Assembly: GCA_964387025.1 (NCBI GenBank)
Contig: CAYLUZ010000002.1
Span: forward strand, 186,001 to 250,000
Direction of reading: 5' to 3'
Origin: PNON01 sp964387025
GTDB taxonomy: Bacteria; Chloroflexota; Anaerolineae; Anaerolineales; Anaerolineaceae
Length of the DNA stretch: 64,000 bases
Both the position numbers and the translations under genes were made by a program. Below the pieces are notes generated by a model. It worked only from the letters and a program-made list of their open reading frames with translations, did no database searches and was not told the DNA's origin. Below are positions 9,416-17,692 of this stretch, piece after piece (the stretch's first letter is position 1; each line of letters opens with the position of its first letter).

Positions 9416-10386
9416 TACAACACCTCCTTGACTGCCCGAACGACATCCGCAACTTGAGGTAAAGCAGATTGTTCCAATGCCTTGCTGTAAGGAAGTGGTA
9501 CTTCTGCCTGGGCGACCCTCTTGATGGGAGCGTCAATATAATCAAATGCTAGTTCATAGATCCGAGCCGCAACTTCTGCACCAACACCGTAGGACTTCCA
9601 ACCTTCTTCAGCAATAACAGCCCGGTTGGTCTTCTTGAAAGATTCAATAACCGGATCCATATCCAATGGACGCAGGCTGCGTAGATCCACAACCTCAGCT
9701 TCGATCCCTTCCTTAGCCAACTCGTCAGCTGCTTTTAAGGAAACTTCCAGCATCTTGCTGTATGTGATGATGGTAACATCCTTCCCCTCACGCTGCACTT
9801 TCGACTTGCCAATGGGAACCGTGTAATCGCCTTCTGGAACCTCGCCTTTTGCCTGATAAAGGGTGGCATGTTCGATGAAGAGGATTGGATCATTGGACCT
9901 GATTGCTGATTTCAGCAATCCTTTGGCATCTGCCGGCGTTCCGGGAGCTACTACCGTGAGACCGGGAAAGTGCGCAAAGATTGCATCAGGGGTCTGCGAA
10001 TGTGTTGCCCCAAGCTGCCTGCCGCCGCCGCCTACAGTGCGGATCACCATGGGAAGGACCATTTGCCCTCCAAACATATAATGTAGCTTGGCAGCTTCAT
10101 TTACTATATGGTCCATTGCAGCAAAGGCGAAATTGATGGTCATCAACTCTGCCACCGGTCGTAATCCGGTTAATGCTGCTCCTATTGCTCCTCCAATGAT
10201 GGCACTTTCCGATATTGGTGTGTCTTTCACCCGGTCTGGACCAAAGTGATCGTAAAATCCTTTTGTGACAGCGTAAGTACCGCCCCACACCCCCACTTCT
10301 TCCCCCATGATAAAAACTGTTGGATCCCGCTCCATCTCTTCCCATAAGGCTTGCGAAATCGCTTCACGCATGGTTATCCTGGCCAT
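9415..10386 (-). CDS. pdhB: 2-oxoacid dehydrogenase E1 beta subunit
   Basis: The beta subunit of the thiamine-diphosphate-dependent decarboxylase, 323 residues, the usual length. Recognisable patterns are MREAISQALWEEMERDPTVF at the start, GEEVGVWGG, and RTVGGGGRQLGATHSQ, the loop near the active site. The gene begins 3 bases after the E1-alpha stop and overlaps the E2 start by one base, so alpha, beta and E2 are one operon. Sequence alone does not separate pyruvate from acetoin or branched-chain substrate. Confidence 0.94.
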   Translation of the reverse strand: MARITMREAISQALWEEMERDPTVFIMGEEVGVWGGTYAVTKGFYDHFGPDRVKDTPISESAIIGGAIGAALTGLRPVAELMTINFAFAAMDHIVNEAAKLHYMFGGQMVLPMVIRTVGGGGRQLGATHSQTPDAIFAHFPGLTVVAPGTPADAKGLLKSAIRSNDPILFIEHATLYQAKGEVPEGDYTVPIGKSKVQREGKDVTIITYSKMLEVSLKAADELAKEGIEAEVVDLRSLRPLDMDPVIESFKKTNRAVIAEEGWKSYGVGAEVAARIYELAFDYIDAPIKRVAQAEVPLPYSKALEQSALPQVADVVRAVKEVL

Positions 10387-10389
10387 CTC

Positions 10390-11358
10390 TTAAGCCCTCT
10401 TTTCTTCATAATAAATATTTTTATAAAGATCTTCCTGTGCAGGAAAAGGACTGGCTTCAGCAAATTCTATCGCTTTATCAACCTCAGTGAATGCCAGTTT
10501 ATTCTGTTCTGCCAGTTCTTCTACTGATGCCAGATTATTCTTTTCAAGGTATTTCTGGTAAATACCTATCGGGTCGTTTTCCTGCCAGCAATGAACTTCA
10601 TCCTGGTGACGATAGCGTTCAGGATCACCCATGGAATGACCACGGAATCTGTAGGTTAACACTTCCAGGAAATATGGTCCTTTTCCATCCCGCACTGTCG
10701 GGAGGATTTTTTCAGCTGCCTTACGGACAGCCAGTAAATCCATACCGTCCACCTGAGAGGCTGGTATGCCATACCCCTTGGCCTTTTGGCTAATATCAGA
10801 TACTGCAGAAGCGCGGTCTACAGAAGTGCCCATACCATACTGGTTATTCTCACATACCCAGAGGACAGGAAGTTCCCAGACTTTTGAAAGATTAAGCGCC
10901 TCATGGAAGAATCCGATGTTTGAAGCGCCATCGCCGAAAAAGCAGATCGTGGCAGCTTTATTATTCTGGTATTTATCGCCCAGCGCTAAACCTGAAGCAA
11001 GCGGAAGATGTGAGCCAACAATGGCATGCCCACCATAGAAATTCTTACTCACATCTGCCATATGCATGGACCCACCGCGCCCTTTGGAACAACCGGTTTC
11101 TTTACCTAAAAGTTCAGCCATTACCTCATTGGCAGATAGACCGCAGTTAATAGCAATACCATGATCCCTATACGCTGTGATAACACGGTCTGCCGGGATT
11201 CTGGCTGAGATGATTCCCGTACTGACTGCTTCCTGACCTATGTAAAGATGTAAAAAACCGCCTATTTTTCCTTGTTGGTAGAGTTCGGCCGCTTTTTCTT
11301 CGAGGCGGCGGATAACAACCATCTCGTGGTAAAGTTTTATATATTCTTGTTTTTCCAC
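10390..11358 (-). CDS. pdhA: 2-oxoacid dehydrogenase E1 alpha subunit
   Basis: The thiamine-diphosphate-binding alpha subunit, 322 residues. The TPP motif runs from GDGAS (residues 142-146) to the NN at 171-172, with the expected spacing. YRDHG, GRGGSMH and the phosphorylation-loop-like RFRGHSMGDPERYR are present. The start is GTG at 11358, preceded by AAGGA, and is the first of the three-gene operon. The short acceptor specificity region resembles both pyruvate and acetoin dehydrogenases, so the pyruvate assignment is a likely default, not proven. Confidence 0.92.
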   Translation of the reverse strand: MEKQEYIKLYHEMVVIRRLEEKAAELYQQGKIGGFLHLYIGQEAVSTGIISARIPADRVITAYRDHGIAINCGLSANEVMAELLGKETGCSKGRGGSMHMADVSKNFYGGHAIVGSHLPLASGLALGDKYQNNKAATICFFGDGASNIGFFHEALNLSKVWELPVLWVCENNQYGMGTSVDRASAVSDISQKAKGYGIPASQVDGMDLLAVRKAAEKILPTVRDGKGPYFLEVLTYRFRGHSMGDPERYRHQDEVHCWQENDPIGIYQKYLEKNNLASVEELAEQNKLAFTEVDKAIEFAEASPFPAQEDLYKNIYYEEKRA

Positions 11359-11441
11359 AGTATTTCCTTCAATTTAGTGATAATTTCTTGAGAAATTGTA
11401 ACACCGTGAAACACTGATATTCAACTTCATCCTATATGATG

Positions 11442-11469
11442 ATTATACATAGGTTATTCATAAACCTAT
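11442..11469 (-). promoter_or_regulatory. Putative promoter -10 and operator-like palindrome of the E1/E2 operon
   Basis: On the minus strand a TATAAT (11447-11442) directly follows an inverted repeat ATAGGTT / AACCTAT (11469-11463 and 11455-11449, 7-base spacer). The repeat covers the spacer and -35 region, where no good -35 is seen, so it could be an activator or repressor site. The leader to the GTG start is about 80 bases. Confidence 0.4.
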
Positions 11470-11501
11470 AATTCAAATTATGCTACTTCTAGTGATGAAT
11501 A

Positions 11502-11537
11502 AAACCTCCTCTTTGGAAATCTGCCGGGGGAGGATTT
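11502..11537 (-). terminator. Possible terminator of the trpB-like gene
   Basis: On the minus strand, AAATCCTCC pairs with GGAGGTTT (one bulged base) across a 19-base loop, then TTATT follows. It lies 22 bases after the trpB2 stop and before the promoter of the dehydrogenase operon. The long loop makes this only a moderate candidate. Confidence 0.4.
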
Positions 11538-11559
11538 ATTGGAGCTAAGATCATTATAC

Positions 11560-12930
11560 TCAAACGGGGACTGATACTTGCGGCAAGTGAGATCGAATTT
11601 CCTGAGTGTCAATGCTTGGCATACAATCATTCAGTCTTCCGTGCAAATATGCATCATAGGAACTCAAGTCAAAATTTCCATGTCCAGAGAGGTTGAACAG
11701 GATAACCCGCTTCTCACCTTTCGCTTTTGCATCCATCGCCTCAATAATTGCTCCTCGAATAGCATGGGCGGATTCAGGCGCAGGTACCAATCCTTCAGTT
11801 CGGGCAAATAACAAGGCAGCTTCAAAAGTGGCGAGCTGTGGTACAGCAATAGCTTCGATCAAACCGGCATCATATAACGCAGATAATTGAGGTGCCATAC
11901 CATGATAGCGCAATCCTCCAGCATGGATCGAGGCTGGTACAAAATCGTGACCCAATGTATGCATTTTTACAACAGGAGCTATTTTTGCCATATCACCAAA
12001 ATCAAAATCATAAACGCCAGCTGTCAGCGACGGGGCAGCAGTTGGCTCCACTGCCAGTAGCCGTGTCCGTTGACCATCCTTTAGGTTCTGACGAATGAAT
12101 GGGAACGCGATACCAGAAAAGTTCGATCCTCCGCCAACACATCCGATCACCACATCGGGATACTCACCAGCCATATCCATCTGCATCAATGCTTCTTCCC
12201 CGATCACAGTCTGGTGCAAAAGCACATGATTTAGGACTGATCCCAAACCATACTTCTTTGTTCCACCTGAATTTACCGCAACTTCGACTGCTTCTGATAT
12301 GGCAATCCCCAAGGTTCCCGGGTGATTCGAATTTTCAGCTAATATTTTCTGCCCGCTTATTGTTCTATCTGTGGGGCTGGAAAACACCTGGGCACCGTAA
12401 GTTTCCATCACCATCCGCCGGTATGGTTTTTGATCATATGAAACACGCACCATATATACTTCCAGATCAAGATCAAACATGGCGCATGCCATTGAGAGGG
12501 CTGTTCCCCATTGACCAGCTCCGGTTTCAGTTGTCATGGCATGAGTTTCAGAGATTTTATTGTAGTAAGTTTGCGCCACTGCACTATTGGATTTATGTGA
12601 TCCTGAAGGAGAGACCCCTTCCATTTTGTAGTAGATATGGGCAGGTGTCCCGAGTGCTTTCTCAAGTCGGACTGCTCGTAAAAGCGGAGTTGGCCGCCAA
12701 AGTTTGTAGATCTCACGAACTTCGTCCGGAATATCCACGTACCGGTCCTGCGAGATTTCCTGTTCTATAAGCGGCATGGGGAATATTACAGACAAAAAGT
12801 CCGTTGCTACCGGTTCGAGTGTACCGGGATGCAGGACCGGAGTCGCTGGAACAGGAGAATCGGCTGCAATGTTGTACCAGCGCTTAGGGAGATCAGATTC
12901 AGAAAGGGTAAATCGGGTTGGTGTGTTCAT
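11560..12930 (-). CDS. trpB2: Tryptophan synthase beta chain-like protein, TrpB2 type
   Basis: A PLP enzyme that makes tryptophan from indole and serine. The protein has 456 residues with an N-terminal extension before RPTPLLRAVRLE, as in the TrpB2 branch, rather than the shorter TrpB1. The PLP lysine is in SGSHKSNSA and the phosphate-binding glycines in CVGGGSNFSG. The ATG at 12930 has a perfect GGAGG five bases upstream. A TTG twelve bases further out overlaps that site and is not the start. No trpA or other trp gene is adjacent. TrpB2 enzymes are often stand-alone and may salvage indole. A Trp-specific T-box leader precedes it, which supports the assignment strongly. Confidence 0.9.
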   Translation of the reverse strand: MNTPTRFTLSESDLPKRWYNIAADSPVPATPVLHPGTLEPVATDFLSVIFPMPLIEQEISQDRYVDIPDEVREIYKLWRPTPLLRAVRLEKALGTPAHIYYKMEGVSPSGSHKSNSAVAQTYYNKISETHAMTTETGAGQWGTALSMACAMFDLDLEVYMVRVSYDQKPYRRMVMETYGAQVFSSPTDRTISGQKILAENSNHPGTLGIAISEAVEVAVNSGGTKKYGLGSVLNHVLLHQTVIGEEALMQMDMAGEYPDVVIGCVGGGSNFSGIAFPFIRQNLKDGQRTRLLAVEPTAAPSLTAGVYDFDFGDMAKIAPVVKMHTLGHDFVPASIHAGGLRYHGMAPQLSALYDAGLIEAIAVPQLATFEAALLFARTEGLVPAPESAHAIRGAIIEAMDAKAKGEKRVILFNLSGHGNFDLSSYDAYLHGRLNDCMPSIDTQEIRSHLPQVSVPV

Positions 12931-12942
12931 AGATGCCTCCAA

Positions 12943-13275
12943 AAAAAGTAATAATTTGCGGCGCGTCTCCAGATATGGGGACGAACGCGCCAGGCATCCG
13001 TGGTACCACCCCGGTTAGGCTGAGAAAACAAAAATCCGCCTGATGCGACGGATAGGATGAAAGCCAGCCTCACTCAATTCAGGTACGGCGATATTCTGCT
13101 TATACCTTTTACCCAGGTAACGGTGGTATTTCCGGCTCGGGTTAATGGATAAATCATCGTTCGCCCTGCAGCTCCAAGGTCCATTCCATCTCCACGTGCG
13201 GGCAGCTTCTCAATTTTCGCTGCTCCCTGTACCGCCGTTTAGCGATGTACTCGTCCTCTTCAAAGCTTTTATTAT
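12943..13275 (-). promoter_or_regulatory. T-box leader (apparent tRNA-Trp specifier UGG)
   Basis: The 5' leader of trpB2 carries the T-box core GGTGGTACCACGG at 13010-12998. Stem I begins GACGAGTACATCGC and contains paired GAGCAGC / GAAGCTGC arms. In its specifier loop the triplet TGG (13183-13181) lies in GAATGGACC, followed by the expected purine. A stem-III-like structure closes with AGGCTG / CAGCCT. After the T-box, a 7-bp hairpin GGCGCGT / ACGCGCC (12991-12985 and 12966-12960) competes with the CCCC that would pair with the T-box GGGG. Low charged tRNA-Trp should allow read-through. The Trp call rests on the triplet plus the gene served. Confidence 0.87.
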
Positions 13276-13281
13276 TTGATT

Positions 13282-13309
13282 ATTATAAATAGTAAAAATT
13301 AATTGTCAA
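13282..13309 (-). promoter_or_regulatory. Consensus sigma-70-type promoter of the T-box/trpB2 transcript
   Basis: On the minus strand TTGACA (13309-13304) and TATAAT (13287-13282) are both perfect, with a 16-base spacer. Transcription should start near 13275 and cover the whole T-box leader. Confidence 0.85.
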
Positions 13310-13349
13310 TAGGTAAAATCAGGCTTTGGATATATTATCAATTTAACTT

Positions 13350-13790
13350 CTATCCACGGGCGATCATATACCCACCACCCAGTAAAGCCAGAACACCAAT
13401 GATCCGGGAAAGTGTTACCGGATGAACCGGCACACCCAACCATCCGAAATGATCGATGATCACACCAATTATCAGTTGACCGGTAATGATCAGTGTGACC
13501 ATCATAGTTGAACCGAGTTTGGGAAGGGTAATATTAATTGTCTGGTAAAGGATGACTCCAAATAATCCCGCTCCGAGCATATACCATGGCAACGTGTTCC
13601 AATTCCGGATCTTTTCTCCCCCGCGCAGGTACAACAATACCCCAGAAAGGATCATTCCACTCAAATGGATGATAAAGCTGCTGGCTGTTCCACCTACTTT
13701 CTGCCCCATGGCTCCAGCAATGGGAGATTGAATTCCAACCGATACCCCGCCAATTAATCCAACTATGATGACCCATAACTCTTTGAGCAT
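13350..13790 (-). CDS. DMT-superfamily membrane protein, DUF606/YdcZ type
   Basis: A small integral membrane protein of 146 residues with about five hydrophobic helices and the family's glycine-rich first helix (VIIVGLIGGVSVGIQSPI). DUF606 proteins are half-size members of the drug/metabolite transporter superfamily. Their substrates are mostly unknown. The start chosen is the ATG at 13790, five bases after GGAGG. In-frame ATG codons further upstream lack a site. It is transcribed toward trpB2 but the T-box promoter lies between them, so it is a separate unit. Confidence 0.8.
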   Translation of the reverse strand: MLKELWVIIVGLIGGVSVGIQSPIAGAMGQKVGGTASSFIIHLSGMILSGVLLYLRGGEKIRNWNTLPWYMLGAGLFGVILYQTINITLPKLGSTMMVTLIITGQLIIGVIIDHFGWLGVPVHPVTLSRIIGVLALLGGGYMIARG

Positions 13791-13853
13791 CCATTCCTCC
13801 ATATCAATAAAATCACACCTATTAATAAATCCATTATATATCAAGCAATAATC

Positions 13854-13891
13854 AAAAAAAGGATGTCGGAATATTCCGACATCCTTTTTTT
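13854..13891. terminator. Bidirectional rho-independent terminator
   Basis: A perfect 24-base palindrome (GGATGTCGGAAT and its complement, 13861-13884) flanked by seven A and seven T. On the minus strand it ends ppdK transcription, 36 bases after the stop codon. Confidence 0.9.
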
Positions 13892-13927
13892 GTAAACAAG
13901 AAAGATTCTTTCGGATTAAAGTAGTAA

Positions 13928-16714
13928 TTACTTGCTATATTTTATTGCTGCCTGTGCTGCGGCAAGACGCGCAATCGGAATGCGGAATGGAGAGCAGCTG
14001 ACATAGTTATTGCCGATCATGTGGCAGAACTCAATGGAGGATGGATCGCCACCATGTTCACCACAGATACCCACTTCGAGGTCCGGACGGGTCGAACGGC
14101 CATCATCCACTGCCATCTTCATCAAACGGCCAACTCCATCCCGGTCCAACTGCTGGAATGGATTCTTGGGCAGGATACCCTGTTCGACATAGGTGATGAG
14201 GAAGTTGCGTTCTGCATCGTCACGGCTGTATCCAAAGGTCATCTGGGTCAGGTCGTTGGTACCGAAGGAGAAGAACTCGGCATAGCCGGCAATTTCTGCT
14301 GCTGTTACACAGGCACGCGGGATCTCGATCATTGTACCAAATTTATAGGAGAAGGTTACCTTTTTCTCAGCCATTACCTGCTTGGCTATGCGCTCCAGGC
14401 GGGGCTGGATCCATTTCAACTCATTGACATGTCCGGTTAATGGGATCATGACTTCCGGTTTCGGTTTGAAACCATCAATGGCAGCATTCGCAGCAGCTTC
14501 AAAGATGGCGCGCACCTGCATTTCAACAATCTCAGGCATTACGATGCTTAATCGGACACCGCGTAAACCCATCATCGGGTTGCTTTCGTGCATGGTTTCG
14601 ACCGCTGTGAAAAGTTTCTCCAGGTCAGCAATTTCCTTGGTATCGCCTTTTCCAACTGCATACTGCGAGAGATTCTCGATCCGTTTGGCAACGATCTTCC
14701 CAGCCAATTCTTCACCACCGGGTAGGAATTCGTGCAGCGGTGGGTCAATGAGGCGAATGATGACAGGATAACCATTCTTATCTTTATCGTTATCGATCAT
14801 TGCTCGGAATAAACCTTCGAAATCAGCGCGCTGTGACGGAAGCAGTTCGTTCAAAGCCTCTGTGCGGGCTTCACTGGTTTCAGCCAGGATCATGCGTTGT
14901 ACAATCGGGAGTCTTTCGGTCTCGAAGAACATATGCTCAGTACGGCACAGGCCAATACCTACCGCCCCGTATGAACGGGCACGTTGGGCATCTTTCGGAT
15001 AATCAGCATTCGCCCACACCTGTAAACCGCGTGTTGGTGAACCCTTGGGACCTTTCCGCATACCATCTTTAGCACAAATATCATCTGCCCATTTGAGGAG
15101 GGTTAGTAGATCTTTCTGTTCATCGAGCGATGGCGCAACGACAGGAACTTTTCCCAGGAAAACTTCGCCGGTAGTTCCATCGACTGAGATCCATTCACCT
15201 TCTTTGACTGTAACATCGTTTGCAACCATCAATCTTTTGTCCATATCGATCTTGACTGATGAAGCACCAACGATACAAGGAACTCCAAACTGGCGGGCAA
15301 CAACTGCAGCATGAGATGTAGCTCCACCTTCACTGGTTAGAATCCCTTTTGAAGCCAGCATTCCGTGTACATCGTCCGGTTTGGTGAAAGGACGGACCAT
15401 GATGACATCCTGTTTATTCTCTTTTGCCATACGTTCAGCTGTATCAGCAGTGAAGTAAATTTGACCTACCGCGGCTCCGGGAGAAGCATTCACACCTGAA
15501 GCAAAATAATGACCATCTGTTTTGGCAGCTTTGATCGCCTTAGGATCGAATTGCGGGTGCAAAAGGGTATCGACGTTTTCAGGAGTAACACGGTTGACTG
15601 CTTCTTCCTTGGTGATCAACCCTTCGTTCACCATATCCACAGCCATTTTCACTGCAGCCTTCGCTGTGCGCTTGCCATTACGGGTCTGCAGCATCCACAG
15701 TTTCTTATTCTCAATGGTAAATTCAACGTCCTGCATATCCTTATAATGCTTTTCAAGCATATCGGTGATATCCATGAACTGTTTGTAGGCTTCAGGAAGG
15801 TCTTTTTTGAGATTGATAATTTTTTCGGTATTGCGAATGCCGGCAACCACATCCTCGCCCTGTGCGTTCAACAGGTAATCGCCAAACATGACATCTTCAC
15901 CAGTTTGCGGGTCACGGGTAAAAGCTACACCGGTTCCAGATTCCCAACCCATGTTACCAAAAACCATGGTCACAATATTGACTGCAGTGCCCAGATCGTC
16001 CGGGATATTGGTTGCACGGCGGTAATCAACGGCTCGTTTGCCATTCCAGCTCTTAAAAACAGCTTCAGTTGCCAGTTCAAGTTGCTTAACTGGTTCCTGG
16101 GGGAAAGCGAAACCATTATTTATAGTCACTTCTTTAAATTTTTCGGTGAGGTTTTTGAGATCAGCAGCAGTAAGGTCAGTATCGTTTTTTGCACCTTTTT
16201 GGTGTTTGTAAGCTTCCAAAACATCTTCAAATGCCTCATCGGGCATCCCAAGGACAACAGAACCGAACATCTGGATCAGCCGACGATATGAATCGTAGAC
16301 AAATCGTTCGTTTCCGGTTAGTTTTACCATGCCCTTGGCAGTTTTATCGTTCAAACCGATGTTTAATACGGTATCCATCATCCCGGGCATGGAGAATTTT
16401 GCCCCGGAACGACATGAAACCAACAAAGGATTGGCAGGATTGCCAAATTTCTTTCCGGAAGCAATCTCAACTTTCTTTAAAGATTGCATCACCTGATTCC
16501 ACATACCAGCAGGGAATTTACCTTCAGCCTGGTACGCATTACAAGCTTCTGTGGTGATCGTGAAAAATGGAGGCACTGGTAAATGTATACGAGTCATTTC
16601 TGCCAGGTTGGCTCCTTTGCCGCCCATTAATCCTCGTACTTTATCCCAGTCGCCTTTTACATATTTTTCGGCTTGTTCTACTTCATTGAATAAATAAACC
16701 CACTTTTTTGCCAT
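13928..16714 (-). CDS. ppdK: Pyruvate, phosphate dikinase
   Basis: This enzyme interconverts pyruvate, ATP and phosphate with PEP, AMP and diphosphate. The 928-residue length fits the family. The ATP-grasp domain starts with GLMGGKGANLAEM, the swivelling domain has the phospho-histidine at His468 in GGATSHAAVVARQFG, and the TIM-barrel PEP domain ends with catalytic Cys884 in GICGEHGGDPSS. The ATG at 16714 is four bases after GGGAGG. An in-frame TTG at 16726 overlaps that site. It is monocistronic with its own terminator. No PPDK regulatory protein gene is beside it. The enzyme could serve reversible glycolysis in an anaerobe, which would fit the deduced lineage. Confidence 0.95.
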   Translation of the reverse strand: MAKKWVYLFNEVEQAEKYVKGDWDKVRGLMGGKGANLAEMTRIHLPVPPFFTITTEACNAYQAEGKFPAGMWNQVMQSLKKVEIASGKKFGNPANPLLVSCRSGAKFSMPGMMDTVLNIGLNDKTAKGMVKLTGNERFVYDSYRRLIQMFGSVVLGMPDEAFEDVLEAYKHQKGAKNDTDLTAADLKNLTEKFKEVTINNGFAFPQEPVKQLELATEAVFKSWNGKRAVDYRRATNIPDDLGTAVNIVTMVFGNMGWESGTGVAFTRDPQTGEDVMFGDYLLNAQGEDVVAGIRNTEKIINLKKDLPEAYKQFMDITDMLEKHYKDMQDVEFTIENKKLWMLQTRNGKRTAKAAVKMAVDMVNEGLITKEEAVNRVTPENVDTLLHPQFDPKAIKAAKTDGHYFASGVNASPGAAVGQIYFTADTAERMAKENKQDVIMVRPFTKPDDVHGMLASKGILTSEGGATSHAAVVARQFGVPCIVGASSVKIDMDKRLMVANDVTVKEGEWISVDGTTGEVFLGKVPVVAPSLDEQKDLLTLLKWADDICAKDGMRKGPKGSPTRGLQVWANADYPKDAQRARSYGAVGIGLCRTEHMFFETERLPIVQRMILAETSEARTEALNELLPSQRADFEGLFRAMIDNDKDKNGYPVIIRLIDPPLHEFLPGGEELAGKIVAKRIENLSQYAVGKGDTKEIADLEKLFTAVETMHESNPMMGLRGVRLSIVMPEIVEMQVRAIFEAAANAAIDGFKPKPEVMIPLTGHVNELKWIQPRLERIAKQVMAEKKVTFSYKFGTMIEIPRACVTAAEIAGYAEFFSFGTNDLTQMTFGYSRDDAERNFLITYVEQGILPKNPFQQLDRDGVGRLMKMAVDDGRSTRPDLEVGICGEHGGDPSSIEFCHMIGNNYVSCSPFRIPIARLAAAQAAIKYSK

Positions 16715-16975
16715 ACAACCTCCCAATTAATTAAAGATATGGAATTAACCTGTTCATTCAGGATAATTATAAAATTTTTAAACTAAATTTCGATTTTACC
16801 ATAAAATGACTATACAATTAGGTGGAAATGAAAGAATTTCCATTATTTAGTCGTTTTGTATGAACAAGTACTTCATTTATGTAAGAATTTAGTGTATGAT
16901 TTGTTAAGTAAATGTAAACTGTCAGGTCAACAGTATGGGTAATAATTAAGCAGACGTATTTTTTTCGGAGGTAGT

Positions 16976-17371
16976 ATGAAGGTTTTGGTCATTGATGATG
17001 ACCCTGCTATGACAGAATTATTAGCATTACTGCTTCGACCTGCAACCCAGCAGGTGATCACTGCTAATTCTGGTTCTGATGGTGTTTTGTTAGCAAAAAA
17101 CGAGTCCCCTGATGTTATTATTCTTGATCTGATGATGCCTGAGATGGACGGTTATCAAGTATGTAATGCCATTCGACCATTTAGTTCTGTACCAATTTTG
17201 ATACTTTCAGCATTAGATATGCCTGGAATGGTTTCGAAAGCATTGGATGCGGGTGCTGATGATTATTTAATCAAACCAGTTGCCAGTAGCATCCTGATTG
17301 CGCATCTAAACAATCTGGTTCGCCGGGCTAATGCACCCATCATGAATGGTTCAGTGCCTCAATCACTTTGA
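16976..17371 (+). CDS. Stand-alone response-regulator receiver domain
   Basis: A CheY-like receiver of 131 residues with no output domain. The acidic pocket is Asp7-Asp9, the phosphoacceptor Asp51 (ILDLMMPEMDG) and the conserved Lys100 (YLIKPV). The start follows GGAGGTAGT. No kinase is adjacent. The next gene, 24 bases on, encodes a small zinc-ribbon protein and is probably co-transcribed. Confidence 0.9.
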   Translation: MKVLVIDDDPAMTELLALLLRPATQQVITANSGSDGVLLAKNESPDVIILDLMMPEMDGYQVCNAIRPFSSVPILILSALDMPGMVSKALDAGADDYLIKPVASSILIAHLNNLVRRANAPIMNGSVPQSL

Positions 17372-17395
17372 AATTAAATCTATAAGGAAAACATT

Positions 17396-17692
17396 GTGCA
17401 GACCTGTTCCCGATGTTACACACAATCATCAGATAATGCAATTTTCTGTACCGGCTGTCAGAGTGACCTGCGAGAATTTTCATCAACCGCAATAGCGATT
17501 AAAGAATTCCAGAATAACCCAAGAGTCGAATTAGTTCGTATCAGTGTTTATCAGGATGCATGCCCGGAATGCCATTCCCACCAGGGCACTTATCCAAAAA
17601 ATGCCGTCCCCCGGTTGCCCCATTCAGGGTGTTCGCATAATGAAGGTTGCCGTTGTTTCTATGAACCGTTCCTGGATGTCTTGTATCCTTAA
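17396..17692 (+). CDS. Small zinc-ribbon protein, function unknown
   Basis: A 98-residue protein with two Cys pairs near the N-terminus (CSRCY and CTGC), a further CPEC-HS pair, and CSHNEGCRC near the C-terminus, so probably two zinc sites. The start is GTG at 17396 after AAGGAAAAC. It follows the receiver gene closely. Its 3' end overlaps the cca gene's 3' end by 4 bases on the opposite strand. I do not recognise a characterised family. Confidence 0.7.
   Translation: MQTCSRCYTQSSDNAIFCTGCQSDLREFSSTAIAIKEFQNNPRVELVRISVYQDACPECHSHQGTYPKNAVPRLPHSGCSHNEGCRCFYEPFLDVLYP

Noticed and set aside
12099..12770. A 223-residue plus-strand frame opposite trpB2
   Set aside because: Antisense shadow of a well-supported PLP enzyme; composition rich in His, Pro and Ser typical of reverse-complement frames.
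13021..13060. Hairpin ATCCGTC / GGCGGAT followed by a T-rich tract, as an independent terminator
   Set aside because: It lies upstream of the T-box core and is enclosed by AGGCTG / CAGCCT, so it fits better as part of T-box stem III.
15509..16291. A 260-residue open frame on the plus strand opposite ppdK
   Set aside because: It is antisense to the conserved PPDK coding sequence, has no ribosome site and no family pattern; the PPDK frame explains it.
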